Below, piece by piece: positions 44,161-52,777 of a stretch of 64,000 bases of DNA. Under the pieces are notes generated by a model. That model saw only the letters and a list, made by a program, of their open reading frames with translations. It was not told the origin of the DNA and ran no database searches. Numbering within the stretch: the first letter of the stretch is position 1; every line of letters begins with the position of its first letter. Both the position numbers and the translations under genes were made by a program. This DNA is from JAJPJQ01 sp964572145 (GTDB lineage Bacteria; Desulfobacterota; Binatia; UBA9968), in assembly GCA_964572145.1 (NCBI GenBank), contig CAZNES010000016.1, positions 1-64,000 of the forward strand. The letters are read 5' to 3'.

Positions 44161-44219
44161 CGTGATCGTGCTCGTTGCTCGTGCTCGTACGACCACGAAT
44201 CACGAACACGAGACACGTT
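44161..44219. repeat. Short-word inverted array between the two tRNA-Ser genes
   Basis: CGTGCTCG-type words (CGTGATCGTGCTCGTTGCTCGTG) on the left arm and CACGAATCACGAACACGAG on the right arm. Confidence 0.7.
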
Positions 44220-44227
44220 GTTTCTAA

Positions 44228-44316
44228 TGGCGGAGGGGGCGAGATTCGAACTCGCGGTCCACGAAGTGGACGCCGGTTTTCAAGACCGGTGCCTTAAACC
44301 GCTCGGCCACCCCTCC
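44228..44316 (-). tRNA. tRNA-Ser (anticodon TGA)
   Basis: 89 nt with CCA. Acceptor GGAGGGG/CCCCTCC, anticodon stem CCGGT/ACCGG around CTTGAAA, long variable arm GTCCAC/GTGGAC. Confidence 0.95.
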
Positions 44317-44373
44317 CGCGGCGCGAATGTTGTTTATAGTAAACAGTAACCGATCGAGAGGCAAGCGAACCCA

Positions 44374-44470
44374 GGCGGTAGGCATTAGGCAGTAGGCATT
44401 TAGGATTAGAACCATTCCCTCTTCTAACGCCTACAGCCTATCGCCTACAGCCTATCGCCTACAGCCTTTT
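44374..44470. repeat. Short-word inverted array between serS and tRNA-Ser
   Basis: GGCGGTAGGCATTAGGCAG on the left; CGCCTACAGCCTAT repeated three times on the right. The words are 7 bases with small changes. Ends at the serS stop. Confidence 0.75.
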
Positions 44471-45742
44471 TCATGTGATCCGCTCCATCCCACCCATATA
44501 AAGACGCAAAGCTTCAGGTACGACGACGCTCCCGTCTTTCTGCTGATAATTTTCCAGCACGGCCACCAGAGTTCTGCCGACGGCCAATCCGGAGCCGTTC
44601 AGCGTGTGGACGAAATCGCTGCGCGTCTTTCCGGGCATGCGATAGCGGATGCCGGCGCGCCGCGCCTGAAACGATTCGAAATTCGAGCAGGAAGAAATTT
44701 CTCTATACGTGTTCTGCCCGGGCAACCAGACTTCGAGGTCGTACGTCTTGGCCGCGCCGAAACCCAAATCGCTCGTGCAAAGCGCCACCACGCGGTATGG
44801 GAGTCCGAGCTTCTGGAGGATCGTCTCGGCGTCGCGCGTGAGGGACTCGTGCTCCTCGTAGCTCTGGTCCGGGCGGGCGAACTTCACCAGCTCGACTTTT
44901 TGAAACTGGTGCAAGCGAATGATGCCGCGTGTGTCCTTGCCATAGCTGCCGGCTTCGGAACGGAAGTTGGCGGTCCAGGCGCAAAGTTTAATCGGCAACC
45001 GGTCCGGATCGAGAATTTCCTCGCGGAATAGATTGGTAAGCTGCACTTCGGCAGTCGGACTCAACCAGTAATCCGTGCCTTCCAGCTTGAAAAGATCGCC
45101 GGCAAACTTGGGCAGTTGACCGGTTCCGGTGAGCGACGCCGTGTTGACGATCGAGGGCGGGAAGACCTCGGCATAGCCGTTCTCCTGGGTGTGGGTTGCG
45201 AGCATGAAATTCGCCAGCGCCCGCTCCAACAAGGCGCCTTGCCGATGATAAACGACGAAGCGCGCGCCGGCGATTTTTGCCGCGTGGGTAAAGTCGAGGA
45301 TGCCCAATTCCTCTCCGATCTCCCAATGGGGCTTTGGCTTGAAGTCCAGGCGCGGAATCTCGCCCCACTTCCTCACCTCCGGGTTATCTTCAGGTCCGCT
45401 TCCCGGAGGCACGCTCTCATGCGGCAGGTTTGGAATCGTCAGCATGAAATCTTCAAATCGCTTCTCGATATCCGCCAGCGGCGCTGCCGCTTTTTTTATC
45501 GCCTCGGTGAGCTCTTCCACCTCTTTCATCAAAGCCGCCGCATCGCCGCCGGATTTTTTGCGCCGGCCGATCTCGCCCGAGAGACGATTCTTTTTTTCTT
45601 TGAGCTTTTCCCACCCGGCCAACGCATCGCGGCGCTCCCGGTCGAGCCCGACGAACCGCTCCCAGTCGATCTTCGCGCCTCTGGCCGCCAGGCGTTCTTT
45701 GACCGCGTCCAGGTTTTCTCTAAGCAGCTTGATGTCGAGCAT
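44471..45742 (-). CDS. serS: Seryl-tRNA synthetase
   Basis: 423 residues, full length. N-terminal tRNA-binding coiled coil (residues 1-110), then the class II core with motif 2 FRSEAGSYGKDTRGIIRLHQF and motif 3 GRTLVAVLENYQQKDGSV. It charges both serine tRNAs lying directly downstream on the same strand. ATG 45742 opens the usual MLDIKLLREN. There is no clear Shine-Dalgarno sequence. The stop is at the edge of a short-word array. Confidence 0.96.
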   Translation of the reverse strand: MLDIKLLRENLDAVKERLAARGAKIDWERFVGLDRERRDALAGWEKLKEKKNRLSGEIGRRKKSGGDAAALMKEVEELTEAIKKAAAPLADIEKRFEDFMLTIPNLPHESVPPGSGPEDNPEVRKWGEIPRLDFKPKPHWEIGEELGILDFTHAAKIAGARFVVYHRQGALLERALANFMLATHTQENGYAEVFPPSIVNTASLTGTGQLPKFAGDLFKLEGTDYWLSPTAEVQLTNLFREEILDPDRLPIKLCAWTANFRSEAGSYGKDTRGIIRLHQFQKVELVKFARPDQSYEEHESLTRDAETILQKLGLPYRVVALCTSDLGFGAAKTYDLEVWLPGQNTYREISSCSNFESFQARRAGIRYRMPGKTRSDFVHTLNGSGLAVGRTLVAVLENYQQKDGSVVVPEALRLYMGGMERIT

Positions 45743-45839
45743 TTTCGTTATCGGTTAGTGGTTTCCTGGATACTACTCGTCAGCCTTTATTTTGCTGTCT
45801 CGTCGTGGCTTAATCAAATAACAAGTCACCCAATACCCA
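45743..45839. repeat. Short-word array between yraN and serS
   Basis: GGTTAGTGG-type words at the left, and ACAAGTCACCCAATACCCATTAACC-like words (8-base units) at the right, partly complementary. It also holds any promoter of serS; GATAAC just before the ATG is a possible -10. Confidence 0.5.
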
Positions 45840-46211
45840 TTAACCAACATCGAACGCATTCTCAATGTGCTCCACGACCGGCTCTTGACCGCCGAATGAG
45901 ATGCCGACCACGTCGAACCGGGCGTCGCGCTCGTGAAGCTTGTGATCGCTTAAAAACCAGAGCGCGGCTTTGATCATCTTTTGTTGCTTGCGCGGGTGAA
46001 CCGATTCAAGCGGGACCCCGAACCGCTCGTGGCGCCGGGTCTTGACCTCGACGAAGACGATCACCCGCCGGTCGAGTACGATGAGGTCCACCTCCCCCAC
46101 CGGACAACGATAGTTGCGCTCGACGAGGCGGTAGCCTTTCTTTGAGAGATAACGCTCCGCTATGCGCTCGCCTTCCTGCCCGAAAATCTGTCGTTGATCC
46201 GCTCCGCTCAT
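45840..46211 (-). CDS. yraN: YraN/UPF0102-family putative endonuclease
   Basis: 123 residues, the usual size. GEVDLIVLDRRVIVFVEVKTRR is the restriction-endonuclease-like core with the D...EVK metal-binding pattern; GQEGERIAERYLSKKGYRLVERNYR is the family N-terminus. ATG 46211 overlaps the rnhB stop (ATGA), the usual rnhB-yraN arrangement. The frame continues upstream but only as an rnhB shadow. Role probably in DNA processing; substrate unknown. Confidence 0.9.
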   Translation of the reverse strand: MSGADQRQIFGQEGERIAERYLSKKGYRLVERNYRCPVGEVDLIVLDRRVIVFVEVKTRRHERFGVPLESVHPRKQQKMIKAALWFLSDHKLHERDARFDVVGISFGGQEPVVEHIENAFDVG

Positions 46212-47017
46212 TTTTCCATGAATAGAGCGCCGGGGAGCAGTCCACCGGCGCGATCGAACATCTTCCACACCGGGCTGAAGCTCCGCCGGTGAATCGGGGT
46301 CGGGCCCAATCTCTTGAGAGCTGCAGCGTGCGCTGCGGAGCCATAGCCCTTGTGCCGACGGAACCCGTACTCCGGGTAGAGATCGTCGAGTTCCGCCATG
46401 AGCTGATCGCGCGCTACTTTGGCGACGATGGACGCCGCCGCGATCGAGTGGCAAACGAGATCTCCTTTGATGATTGCCTGCTGCCTGGGATAGGCGAGAG
46501 GCGAGAGGCTTGAGGCACTTTCCCCTAACCCCTTACCCCTCACGTGAGGGGTGAAAAGTGAGGCGTGAGGCGCCTGCTGTCTCTCGCTTTCCCCGTTCAG
46601 ATACGCCAAAGGGATGACGTGTTGCCCGTCGATCAAGAGCAGTTGAGGGAAAGGCCGCAAACGCGAAACGGCGATACTCATCGCGAGCAGGCTCGCACGC
46701 AAGATATTGATCCGGTCGATTTCCTCCGGACCGACGATTCCCAACGCCCAAGCAATCGCTTCCTGCTTGATCCAAAGCGCCAATTCTTCCCGCTTTTTAG
46801 CGGTGAGAAGCTTCGAGTCGCGAATCTCGGGATGGATCACGCCGCGCGGAAAAATCACCGCCGCCGCCACTACCGGTCCGGCCCACGGGCCGCGGCCGAC
46901 CTCGTCCAGGCCGGCGACATGCTTGAACCCGCGTGCGTAGCCTTTTTCTTCGAGCAGCGTGTCCGGACGCCGGGGCGCGGCAAAATCCTCCGACAACCAG
47001 GACTCGGATCGTTTCAT
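46208..47017 (-). CDS. rnhB: Ribonuclease HII with an in-frame insertion
   Basis: 269 residues. GLDEVGRGPWAGPVVAAAV carries the first Asp-Glu pair (38-39), LLIDG the third acid (130), and SIAAASIVAKVARD the fourth (204); the C-terminal HKGYGSAAH and PIHRRSFSPV are normal. Between HVIPL and RQQAIIKGD, usually adjacent, are about 40 extra residues (137-177) rich in Ser, Gly and Pro. They are encoded by a palindromic short-word array. The enzyme removes ribonucleotides and RNA primers from DNA. The insertion lies in a surface loop, so activity could survive. Confidence 0.92.
   Translation of the reverse strand: MKRSESWLSEDFAAPRRPDTLLEEKGYARGFKHVAGLDEVGRGPWAGPVVAAAVIFPRGVIHPEIRDSKLLTAKKREELALWIKQEAIAWALGIVGPEEIDRINILRASLLAMSIAVSRLRPFPQLLLIDGQHVIPLAYLNGESERQQAPHASLFTPHVRGKGLGESASSLSPLAYPRQQAIIKGDLVCHSIAAASIVAKVARDQLMAELDDLYPEYGFRRHKGYGSAAHAAALKRLGPTPIHRRSFSPVWKMFDRAGGLLPGALFMEK
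46490..46605. repeat. Short-word palindromic array inside rnhB
   Basis: GGCGAGAGGC-type words on one side, GTGAGGCGTGAGGCGCC on the other, with the perfect palindrome CCCCTCACGTGAGGGG at the centre. It is the same style as the array between argJ and secA (53964-54067). Confidence 0.75.
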
Positions 47018-47151
47018 TGCCGGTTATTGTTAACTAAAACACCGCAGAACTGCAATAAAAATCACAGCCATCAGCCGTCGGCGCTTAGGAAGAATTAAGA
47101 GGGAAATGTGTTTGCCGACAGCTAAAGACCGCGAGCTGACCGCCACCTTGA

Positions 47152-47179
47152 TTGCCGATGTCGCGCCGCTGTGTTAAAA
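47152..47179 (+). promoter_or_regulatory. Promoter candidate for gatCAB
   Basis: TTGCCG at 47152-47157, 16-bp spacer, TTAAAA at 47174-47179, ending seven bases before ATG 47187. The mRNA would be leaderless or nearly so. Confidence 0.4.
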
Positions 47180-47186
47180 CCCTCCT

Positions 47187-47474
47187 ATGAAAATTACTCG
47201 CGAGGAAGTGCAGCGCGTCGCCTTGCTGGCCCGCTTGCAGCTTTCGCCCGAGGAAGAAAATCAACTGACGGAGCAGCTCGACAAGATCCTGGACTATATG
47301 GAGAAGCTCAAACAGCTCGACACGGAAAAGGTGGCGCCGCTCGCGCACGTCGTGGACATCGTCAACGCGTTTCGCCAAGACCGCGTCGTCAACGAGCCGC
47401 AACCGGAGAAACTGCTGGCCAACGCCCCCGCCAGGGAAAAGACTTTCTTAAAAGTTCCTAAAATCATCGAATGA
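47187..47474 (+). CDS. gatC: Asp/Glu-tRNA amidotransferase subunit C
   Basis: 95 residues, full length. ITREEVQRVALLARLQLSPEE and LDKILDYMEKLKQLDTEKVAPLAHV are the family signatures, and the end has the usual REKTFLKVPKIIE. GatC is the belt peptide that holds GatA and GatB together. ATGA overlap with gatA. The unit is rightward and divergent from rnhB. Confidence 0.95.
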   Translation: MKITREEVQRVALLARLQLSPEEENQLTEQLDKILDYMEKLKQLDTEKVAPLAHVVDIVNAFRQDRVVNEPQPEKLLANAPAREKTFLKVPKIIE

Positions 47475-48928
47475 GCCTCCACACCTTAACCATCCACGAG
47501 CTAAACGCGAAGCTCAAAAAACGCGAGATCTCATCCGTCGAATTAACCGAATCGGTCTTCGCTCGAATCTCCTCGGTCGAAGAACGCCTGCACTCCTACA
47601 TCACTCTCTGCCGCGAGAGCGGGCTTAAGGAAGCGCGGCGCGCCGACGAACGGCTGAAGAGCGGCGGCGACAACTCTCCCCTGCTGGGAATTCCGATCGC
47701 GCTCAAAGATATTTTCGTTACCGAAGGAGTGCTGACCACTTGCAGCTCGAAAATTCTCGGCAACTTCATTCCGCCGTACGACGGCACGGCGGTAAAGAAA
47801 CTCAAGGCCGGCGGCGCGGTCATCGTGGGAAAAACCAACATGGACGAGTTCGCCATGGGCTCGTCCACGGAGAACTCGGCGTTCGCGGTTACGCGCAATC
47901 CATGGAACGTGGAGCGGGTGCCGGGCGGCTCGTCCGGCGGCTCGGCCGCGGCCGTGGCGGCGGACGAATGCATCGCCGCTCTCGGAACCGACACGGGCGG
48001 ATCGATACGTCAGCCGGCGGCCTGCTGCGGCATCGTGGGGCTAAAGCCGACGTACGGCAGAGTCAGCCGGTTCGGCGTGATCGCCTTCGCTTCCTCGCTC
48101 GATCAAGTCGGGCCGATGACAAAAGATACGATGGACTGTGCGCTCATGCTCGAAGCAATCGCGGGCCACGATGAGGTGGATTCGACTTCCGTTCCCGCGC
48201 CGCTTCCGCCTTATGCGACCGGCCTCGATGGCAACGTGAAAAGACTCAGAGCCGGCATCCCGAAAGAATATTTCATTCCCGGCATGCAGCGCGGCGTTGA
48301 ACAGGCGGTCAAAGACGCCATTCGCACGCTGGAGAAAAATGGGATGGAAGTCGTGGAAGTCTCGCTGCCGCACACCGAGTACGCGGTTGCGGTTTACTAT
48401 TTGATTGCGACGGCCGAGGCCAGCTCCAATCTGGCCCGCTACGACGGCATGAGGTACGGCTATCGCGCTCAGGCCAAAGACCTGGCGGAGACGTATTTCA
48501 AGACACGGCAGGAAGGATTCGGCGCGGAAGTTAAGCGCCGCATCATGCTCGGCACCTACGCGCTCTCGGCCGGCTACTACGACGCTTATTATTTGAAGGC
48601 GCAAAAAGTCAGAGCACTGATCAAGCGGGATTTCGAGGAGGCTTTCAAAAGATGCGACGTCATCATAACGCCGACCTCCCCGACGACGGCTTTCAAGGTC
48701 GGCGAGAAAACCGCCGACCCGCTCGAGATGTATCTTTCGGATATTTTCACCATCTCGGTCAATCTCGCCGGGCTTCCCGGACTCTCGCTTCCCTGCGGCT
48801 TCGACGAGGACCAAATGCCGATCGGCATGCAAATCATCGGGAAGCATTTCGACGAAGCGACGATGCTGCGGGTCGCGCACGCGTACGAGCAATCGACCGA
48901 GTGGCATCGAATGAAGCCGAAGCTTTAA
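47471..48928 (+). CDS. gatA: Asp/Glu-tRNA amidotransferase subunit A (amidase)
   Basis: 485 residues. Amidase signature with catalytic Lys in IPIALKDIF, GGSSGGSAAAVAA and the Ser nucleophile in GTDTGGSIRQPA. It frees ammonia from glutamine, which tunnels to GatB. It makes Asn-tRNA and/or Gln-tRNA from misacylated forms; with glnS present, Asn-tRNA is the likelier need. A repeat array follows before gatB. Confidence 0.96.
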   Translation: MSLHTLTIHELNAKLKKREISSVELTESVFARISSVEERLHSYITLCRESGLKEARRADERLKSGGDNSPLLGIPIALKDIFVTEGVLTTCSSKILGNFIPPYDGTAVKKLKAGGAVIVGKTNMDEFAMGSSTENSAFAVTRNPWNVERVPGGSSGGSAAAVAADECIAALGTDTGGSIRQPAACCGIVGLKPTYGRVSRFGVIAFASSLDQVGPMTKDTMDCALMLEAIAGHDEVDSTSVPAPLPPYATGLDGNVKRLRAGIPKEYFIPGMQRGVEQAVKDAIRTLEKNGMEVVEVSLPHTEYAVAVYYLIATAEASSNLARYDGMRYGYRAQAKDLAETYFKTRQEGFGAEVKRRIMLGTYALSAGYYDAYYLKAQKVRALIKRDFEEAFKRCDVIITPTSPTTAFKVGEKTADPLEMYLSDIFTISVNLAGLPGLSLPCGFDEDQMPIGMQIIGKHFDEATMLRVAHAYEQSTEWHRMKPKL

Positions 48929-49037
48929 ACGCAAAATGAAAAGTGCAAAGTGAAAAATGCAAAATAGAAACCTAAGAGGCAACGCGAAACCTTCCGGTCA
49001 CTTTGAAATTTGCAATTTGCAATTTGCATTTTGCATT
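48929..49037. repeat. Short-word inverted array between gatA and gatB
   Basis: GCAAAATGAAAAGTGCAAAG on the left arm; TTTGCAATTTGCAATTTGC and TTTTGCATT on the right arm. Words of 7 bases centred on TTGCAAA. It ends two bases inside the GGAG ribosome site region of gatB. Confidence 0.75.
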
Positions 49038-49047
49038 GGAGCCTTCT

Positions 49048-50499
49048 ATGGCGTTTGAACCCGTCATCGGACTTGAAGTTCACGCCCATCTCTTGACCGA
49101 GTCGAAGATCTTCTGCGGCTGTCCAACTCGTTTCGGCGACGAGCCCAATTATAATACCTGTCCGGTCTGCATGGGATTTCCCGGCGTCCTTCCGGTGCTG
49201 AACAAGAAAGTCGTCGAGTTCGCGATCCGCGCGGGACTGGCGACCCATTGCGAGATCGCCCGCACCAGCCGCTGGGCGAGAAAGAATTACTTCTACCCCG
49301 ATCTACCGAAAGGTTATCAGATCAGCCAGTACGAGCTTCCGGTCTGCGAGAGAGGATTCCTCGAGATCGAAAGCGGCGGCACGAAGAAAAAAATCCGCCT
49401 CACCCGCATCCACATGGAAGAAGACGCGGGAAAAAATATCCACGACGTCCGCGGCGATTACAGCCTGGTGGATCTCAATCGCGCCGGCGTCCCGCTGTTG
49501 GAAATCGTGAGCGAGCCGGACCTGCGCAGCGCCGAGGAGGCGACCGCCTATCTTAAAAAGCTGCGCGCCATCCTTCAGTACCTGGAAATCTGCGACGGCA
49601 ACATGGAGGAAGGCAGCTTCCGCTGCGACGCGAATATTTCCGTGCGGCCCGCCGGCGCGAGCGAGTTCGGTACCAAAGTCGAGATAAAAAACTTAAATTC
49701 GTTCAAGGCGGTGGAAAAAGCGCTCGCCTCCGAGATCAAGCGGCAAATCGAAACGCTCTCCAAAGGCGGCAAGCTGACTCAGGAGACGCGCTTGTGGGAC
49801 GCGGACCGCGAGGTTACCCGCTCGATGCGCTCGAAGGAATTCGCTCACGACTACCGCTATTTTCCCGATCCGGATCTGCTGCCGCTGGTGATCGACGAGA
49901 AATGGATCGCCGATATTCGCGCGGCCCTGCCCGAGTTGCCTCATGCGCGCGAGCAGCGTTTCATCGTCGAATACGGCCTGCCGCCCTACGACGCGGCCCT
50001 GCTTACCAGCCGCAAAGACGTGGCGGATTATTTCGAGGCGGCAGTGAAGATTCATTCGAACCCCAAGGCGATCAGCAACTGGGTGATGGGAGATCTCTTT
50101 CACGTCATCAAAGAAAAAAAACTGGACGAAGCGCTCAGCATCGCCGACTGGCCGGTTTCAGCGGAACACTTGGCGGCAATGGTCAAAATGATCGACGAAG
50201 GAAAAATCAGCGGCAAGATCGCGAAGGTTCTTTTCCCGGAGATGCTCGCGACCGGAGCGGCGCCCGAAGCGATCGTGCGCGTGAAAGGTCTCGAGCAAGT
50301 CAGCGACACCGGCAGCATCGAGAGCGCAATCGACCAGATCCTGGCCGCCAACTCGAAACTGGTGTCGGACTACCGCGCAGGCAACGAAAAAATCTTCGGA
50401 TTTTTAGTTGGCCAGGTGATGAAAGCGACTCAGGGCAAGGCCAGCCCGCAAATCGTCAACGAAATCCTCCGCAAAAAACTGCAAAGCAGGCCCGGCTAA
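49048..50499 (+). CDS. gatB: Asp/Glu-tRNA amidotransferase subunit B
   Basis: 483 residues from ATG 49048, chosen over an upstream frame start (49003) because GGAG lies six bases before it and MAFEPVIGLEVHAHLLT is the family start; the extra codons are repeat sequence. The cradle domain includes YNTCPVCMGFPGVLPVLN and the YFYPDLPKGYQISQ region, and a C-terminal YqeY-like tail binds tRNA. It activates the side chain of misacylated Glu/Asp-tRNA and receives ammonia from GatA. Confidence 0.96.
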   Translation: MAFEPVIGLEVHAHLLTESKIFCGCPTRFGDEPNYNTCPVCMGFPGVLPVLNKKVVEFAIRAGLATHCEIARTSRWARKNYFYPDLPKGYQISQYELPVCERGFLEIESGGTKKKIRLTRIHMEEDAGKNIHDVRGDYSLVDLNRAGVPLLEIVSEPDLRSAEEATAYLKKLRAILQYLEICDGNMEEGSFRCDANISVRPAGASEFGTKVEIKNLNSFKAVEKALASEIKRQIETLSKGGKLTQETRLWDADREVTRSMRSKEFAHDYRYFPDPDLLPLVIDEKWIADIRAALPELPHAREQRFIVEYGLPPYDAALLTSRKDVADYFEAAVKIHSNPKAISNWVMGDLFHVIKEKKLDEALSIADWPVSAEHLAAMVKMIDEGKISGKIAKVLFPEMLATGAAPEAIVRVKGLEQVSDTGSIESAIDQILAANSKLVSDYRAGNEKIFGFLVGQVMKATQGKASPQIVNEILRKKLQSRPG

Positions 50500-50574
50500 T
50501 TGACGGCCGACCGTCCAACTGGTATTTTAGCAAGAATTTCGGCGACCTTTTTAATTAAAAGGAGACTACCCACA

Positions 50575-51954
50575 ATGTCGCAACTCCGGCAGCGCCGTTT
50601 CGTCCCCTCCATCGTCCGTTGTGCCGGAATCTTTCTGCTCCTGCTCCAAATCCTCGCTGCCGCCGCGATCCTATTTCGCGCCACCGGCATCTACGCTCAG
50701 GAAGGGCGCGAATCGGCGGAAATTATCTTCTCCCGAGCGGTGCTGCTCTACGACGACAAAAAATACCCCGAGGCGACGCAGGAGCTTCTCAAAGCCCACA
50801 AGCTCGACCCGCGCAACACGAACGTCATCTACTATCTCGCTTTGAGCCTGAGCGCGCAGGGCAACTATTCCGAAGCGGAAGGTTATCTAAGAAAAGGCCT
50901 CGAGATTCAGCCCAAGAACGCCAATCTTCAATACCTTCTTGCGTATACTCTGCGAGCCCAAGGCAAAACGGAAGCCGCCAGGCAATTGGCTGAGTCCATT
51001 CAGTTGGAGCCCGCCTCTCCTCTCGTCGGACCCAGCCGTGAGCTTTTGACCGCGCTCAAGAGCCCGAGGAGAGGAGACACGCCTTTTTGGCTCGAGCTCA
51101 CAACGCGCGCACAATACGATTCGAACGTCTCTTTGAAAGCCAATAACAGCTCGCTCACCCCAGGCCTCGGCCCAAAGGCGAGTTGGGGAAACCTCTTGGG
51201 ACTAAGCGGAGAGTATGCCTTCTTTCGCTCTCAGCAATGGCAGGCGGCGGCCAGATATGACTTCCTCCAAACTCTCAATTACCAAAACCATAAATTTGAC
51301 TTCAACGAAAATATAATCGGCGGTCGCATTACCTACAACAACCTTCTTCCCAATGGACAGCGTTACTTTATTACCGGGCGAGCCTTTTATGACAACTTGC
51401 TGGAAGGCGGCAAAAAACGCCTACAGAGGCCGACGGGCTTACTTGATTCCTATCTTTATTGGGACAAGAACGGAGCGAACCGTACTCAGCTTCTTTACCA
51501 ACTCCAGGGTGAAAACTTTCAAAGAGTTGGATTGGGAGACGAAAATAGAGATGCCCTGAATTACCGTGTTGGACTAGTCCACTACATCTTCTTCGACCGC
51601 CAACGTCACGGGATCAACTTCGGTTACAATTACGACTTCGACGACGCTAAGGGGGACAATTGGCGATACGCCGGACACCGCGCAGTCGCGGGATTTTTGG
51701 TCACTCTGCCCTGGGAGATCCGGGCTACCTCGAACTTCGAATTTCACGCGCGCCACTATAACGGAACCAATTCTACCTTTCACGAAATCCGCAAGGATCA
51801 AGAGAGCATCGCACTTTTCAGCCTGGCTAAAGACATCACGCCGAATCTCACCGCGACATTGGAGCATCTGTGGAATAGCAACCATTCCAGCATCGCAACC
51901 TACAGATTTCAAAGACAGGTCTATTCTTTAGGTCTCACTTGGCGCTATTATTAA
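50575..51954 (+). CDS. TPR plus outer-membrane beta-barrel protein
   Basis: 459 residues from ATG 50575 (AAGGAG ten bases before). Signal peptide ending near IYA-QE; TPR units over about 45-150 (FSRAVLLYDDKKYPEATQELLKAHKLDP, AEGYLRKGLEIQPKNANLQ); then a barrel-like region starting LTTRAQYDSNVSLKANN and ending YSLGLTWRYY with an aromatic C-terminus. Layout resembles DUF560/Slam-like surface-assembly proteins, but no specific family is certain. The FecR-type gene follows 13 bases later, suggesting a pair. Confidence 0.75.
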   Translation: MSQLRQRRFVPSIVRCAGIFLLLLQILAAAAILFRATGIYAQEGRESAEIIFSRAVLLYDDKKYPEATQELLKAHKLDPRNTNVIYYLALSLSAQGNYSEAEGYLRKGLEIQPKNANLQYLLAYTLRAQGKTEAARQLAESIQLEPASPLVGPSRELLTALKSPRRGDTPFWLELTTRAQYDSNVSLKANNSSLTPGLGPKASWGNLLGLSGEYAFFRSQQWQAAARYDFLQTLNYQNHKFDFNENIIGGRITYNNLLPNGQRYFITGRAFYDNLLEGGKKRLQRPTGLLDSYLYWDKNGANRTQLLYQLQGENFQRVGLGDENRDALNYRVGLVHYIFFDRQRHGINFGYNYDFDDAKGDNWRYAGHRAVAGFLVTLPWEIRATSNFEFHARHYNGTNSTFHEIRKDQESIALFSLAKDITPNLTATLEHLWNSNHSSIATYRFQRQVYSLGLTWRYY

Positions 51955-51967
51955 TGAGAGGTGAATT

Positions 51968-52753
51968 ATGAAGAAAAGCCTCCTCATTCTTTCTCTCGCG
52001 TTGGTAGGCATTCTATGCCAGTTCCTCGCTAGAGCAGAGGCCGGCATCGGCGTCGTGACGGGCGTGCGCGGCGAAGCGACGGTGCGCCATGAGGCCAAGC
52101 CACAGCCACAAGCGGTAAAATTCAAAGACGAGGTATTCTGGCTCGACACGCTGAACACCGGCGCGCAATCGGGCCTCAGGCTGCTGGTTCTGGACCAGAG
52201 CGTGATCACTCTCAAAGAGCACAGCCAGTTACAGCTACGCGAAGAAAGCGCGACGGCTTCTCAGCCGAGAAAAAAATCCGTGATCAATCTGCTCTCCGGC
52301 GCGGCGAGGGCCGTGGTCGAGAAGGAAGCCCTCAAGGACACGGATTATGAGATTCGCACGAGCCGGGCGGTTGCTGGCATCCATGGCAGCGACGTTGTCG
52401 GCGTCATCGGGACGGCCCTGAACGACCAACTGCAAGCACTGGGGCTGCCGCGCGTGCCGAATAATAATTGCGTCGCTTTCATCACCGGACCCGGATCCAA
52501 CGTGGGAGTGGCGGATGCGCAGCTCGGGGCGACCAACATGGGTCCTCTGGATCTCCTGATTGTCTGCGACCAGTTCACACACCAGCCGATCTCCGCCGGA
52601 CAGTTCGACGACGTGTCGAATTTTCTGCCCGGCTCGCAGGACCCCGACCACCTTCCTCCACCACCGGATAATGGTCCTCCTGATGGCGGTGGGCCGCCAC
52701 AATCACCGCCGGGCTTTTTCCCTCCAGCGAGACCGCCGTCTCACGAGAGATAA
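51968..52753 (+). CDS. FecR-domain exported protein
   Basis: 261 residues. Signal peptide (LLILSLALVGILCQFLARAEA), then a FecR domain: GIGVVTGVRGEATVRHE, FWLDTLNTGAQSGLRLLVLDQSVITLKEHSQLQL and INLLSGAARAVV with YEIRTSRAVAGIHGSDVV. The tail is Pro/Gly rich. Unlike classical FecR it has no membrane anchor or sigma-factor gene beside it. This free periplasmic form is often found beside beta-barrel or adhesin genes, as here. Role unknown. Confidence 0.8.
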   Translation: MKKSLLILSLALVGILCQFLARAEAGIGVVTGVRGEATVRHEAKPQPQAVKFKDEVFWLDTLNTGAQSGLRLLVLDQSVITLKEHSQLQLREESATASQPRKKSVINLLSGAARAVVEKEALKDTDYEIRTSRAVAGIHGSDVVGVIGTALNDQLQALGLPRVPNNNCVAFITGPGSNVGVADAQLGATNMGPLDLLIVCDQFTHQPISAGQFDDVSNFLPGSQDPDHLPPPPDNGPPDGGGPPQSPPGFFPPARPPSHER

Positions 52754-52777
52754 CGGTTAGAGCTTTGCCCCGGTATT

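Noticed and set aside
44374..44470. CRISPR array
   Set aside because: Repeats are 7-base imperfect words without unique spacers, and there are no cas genes.
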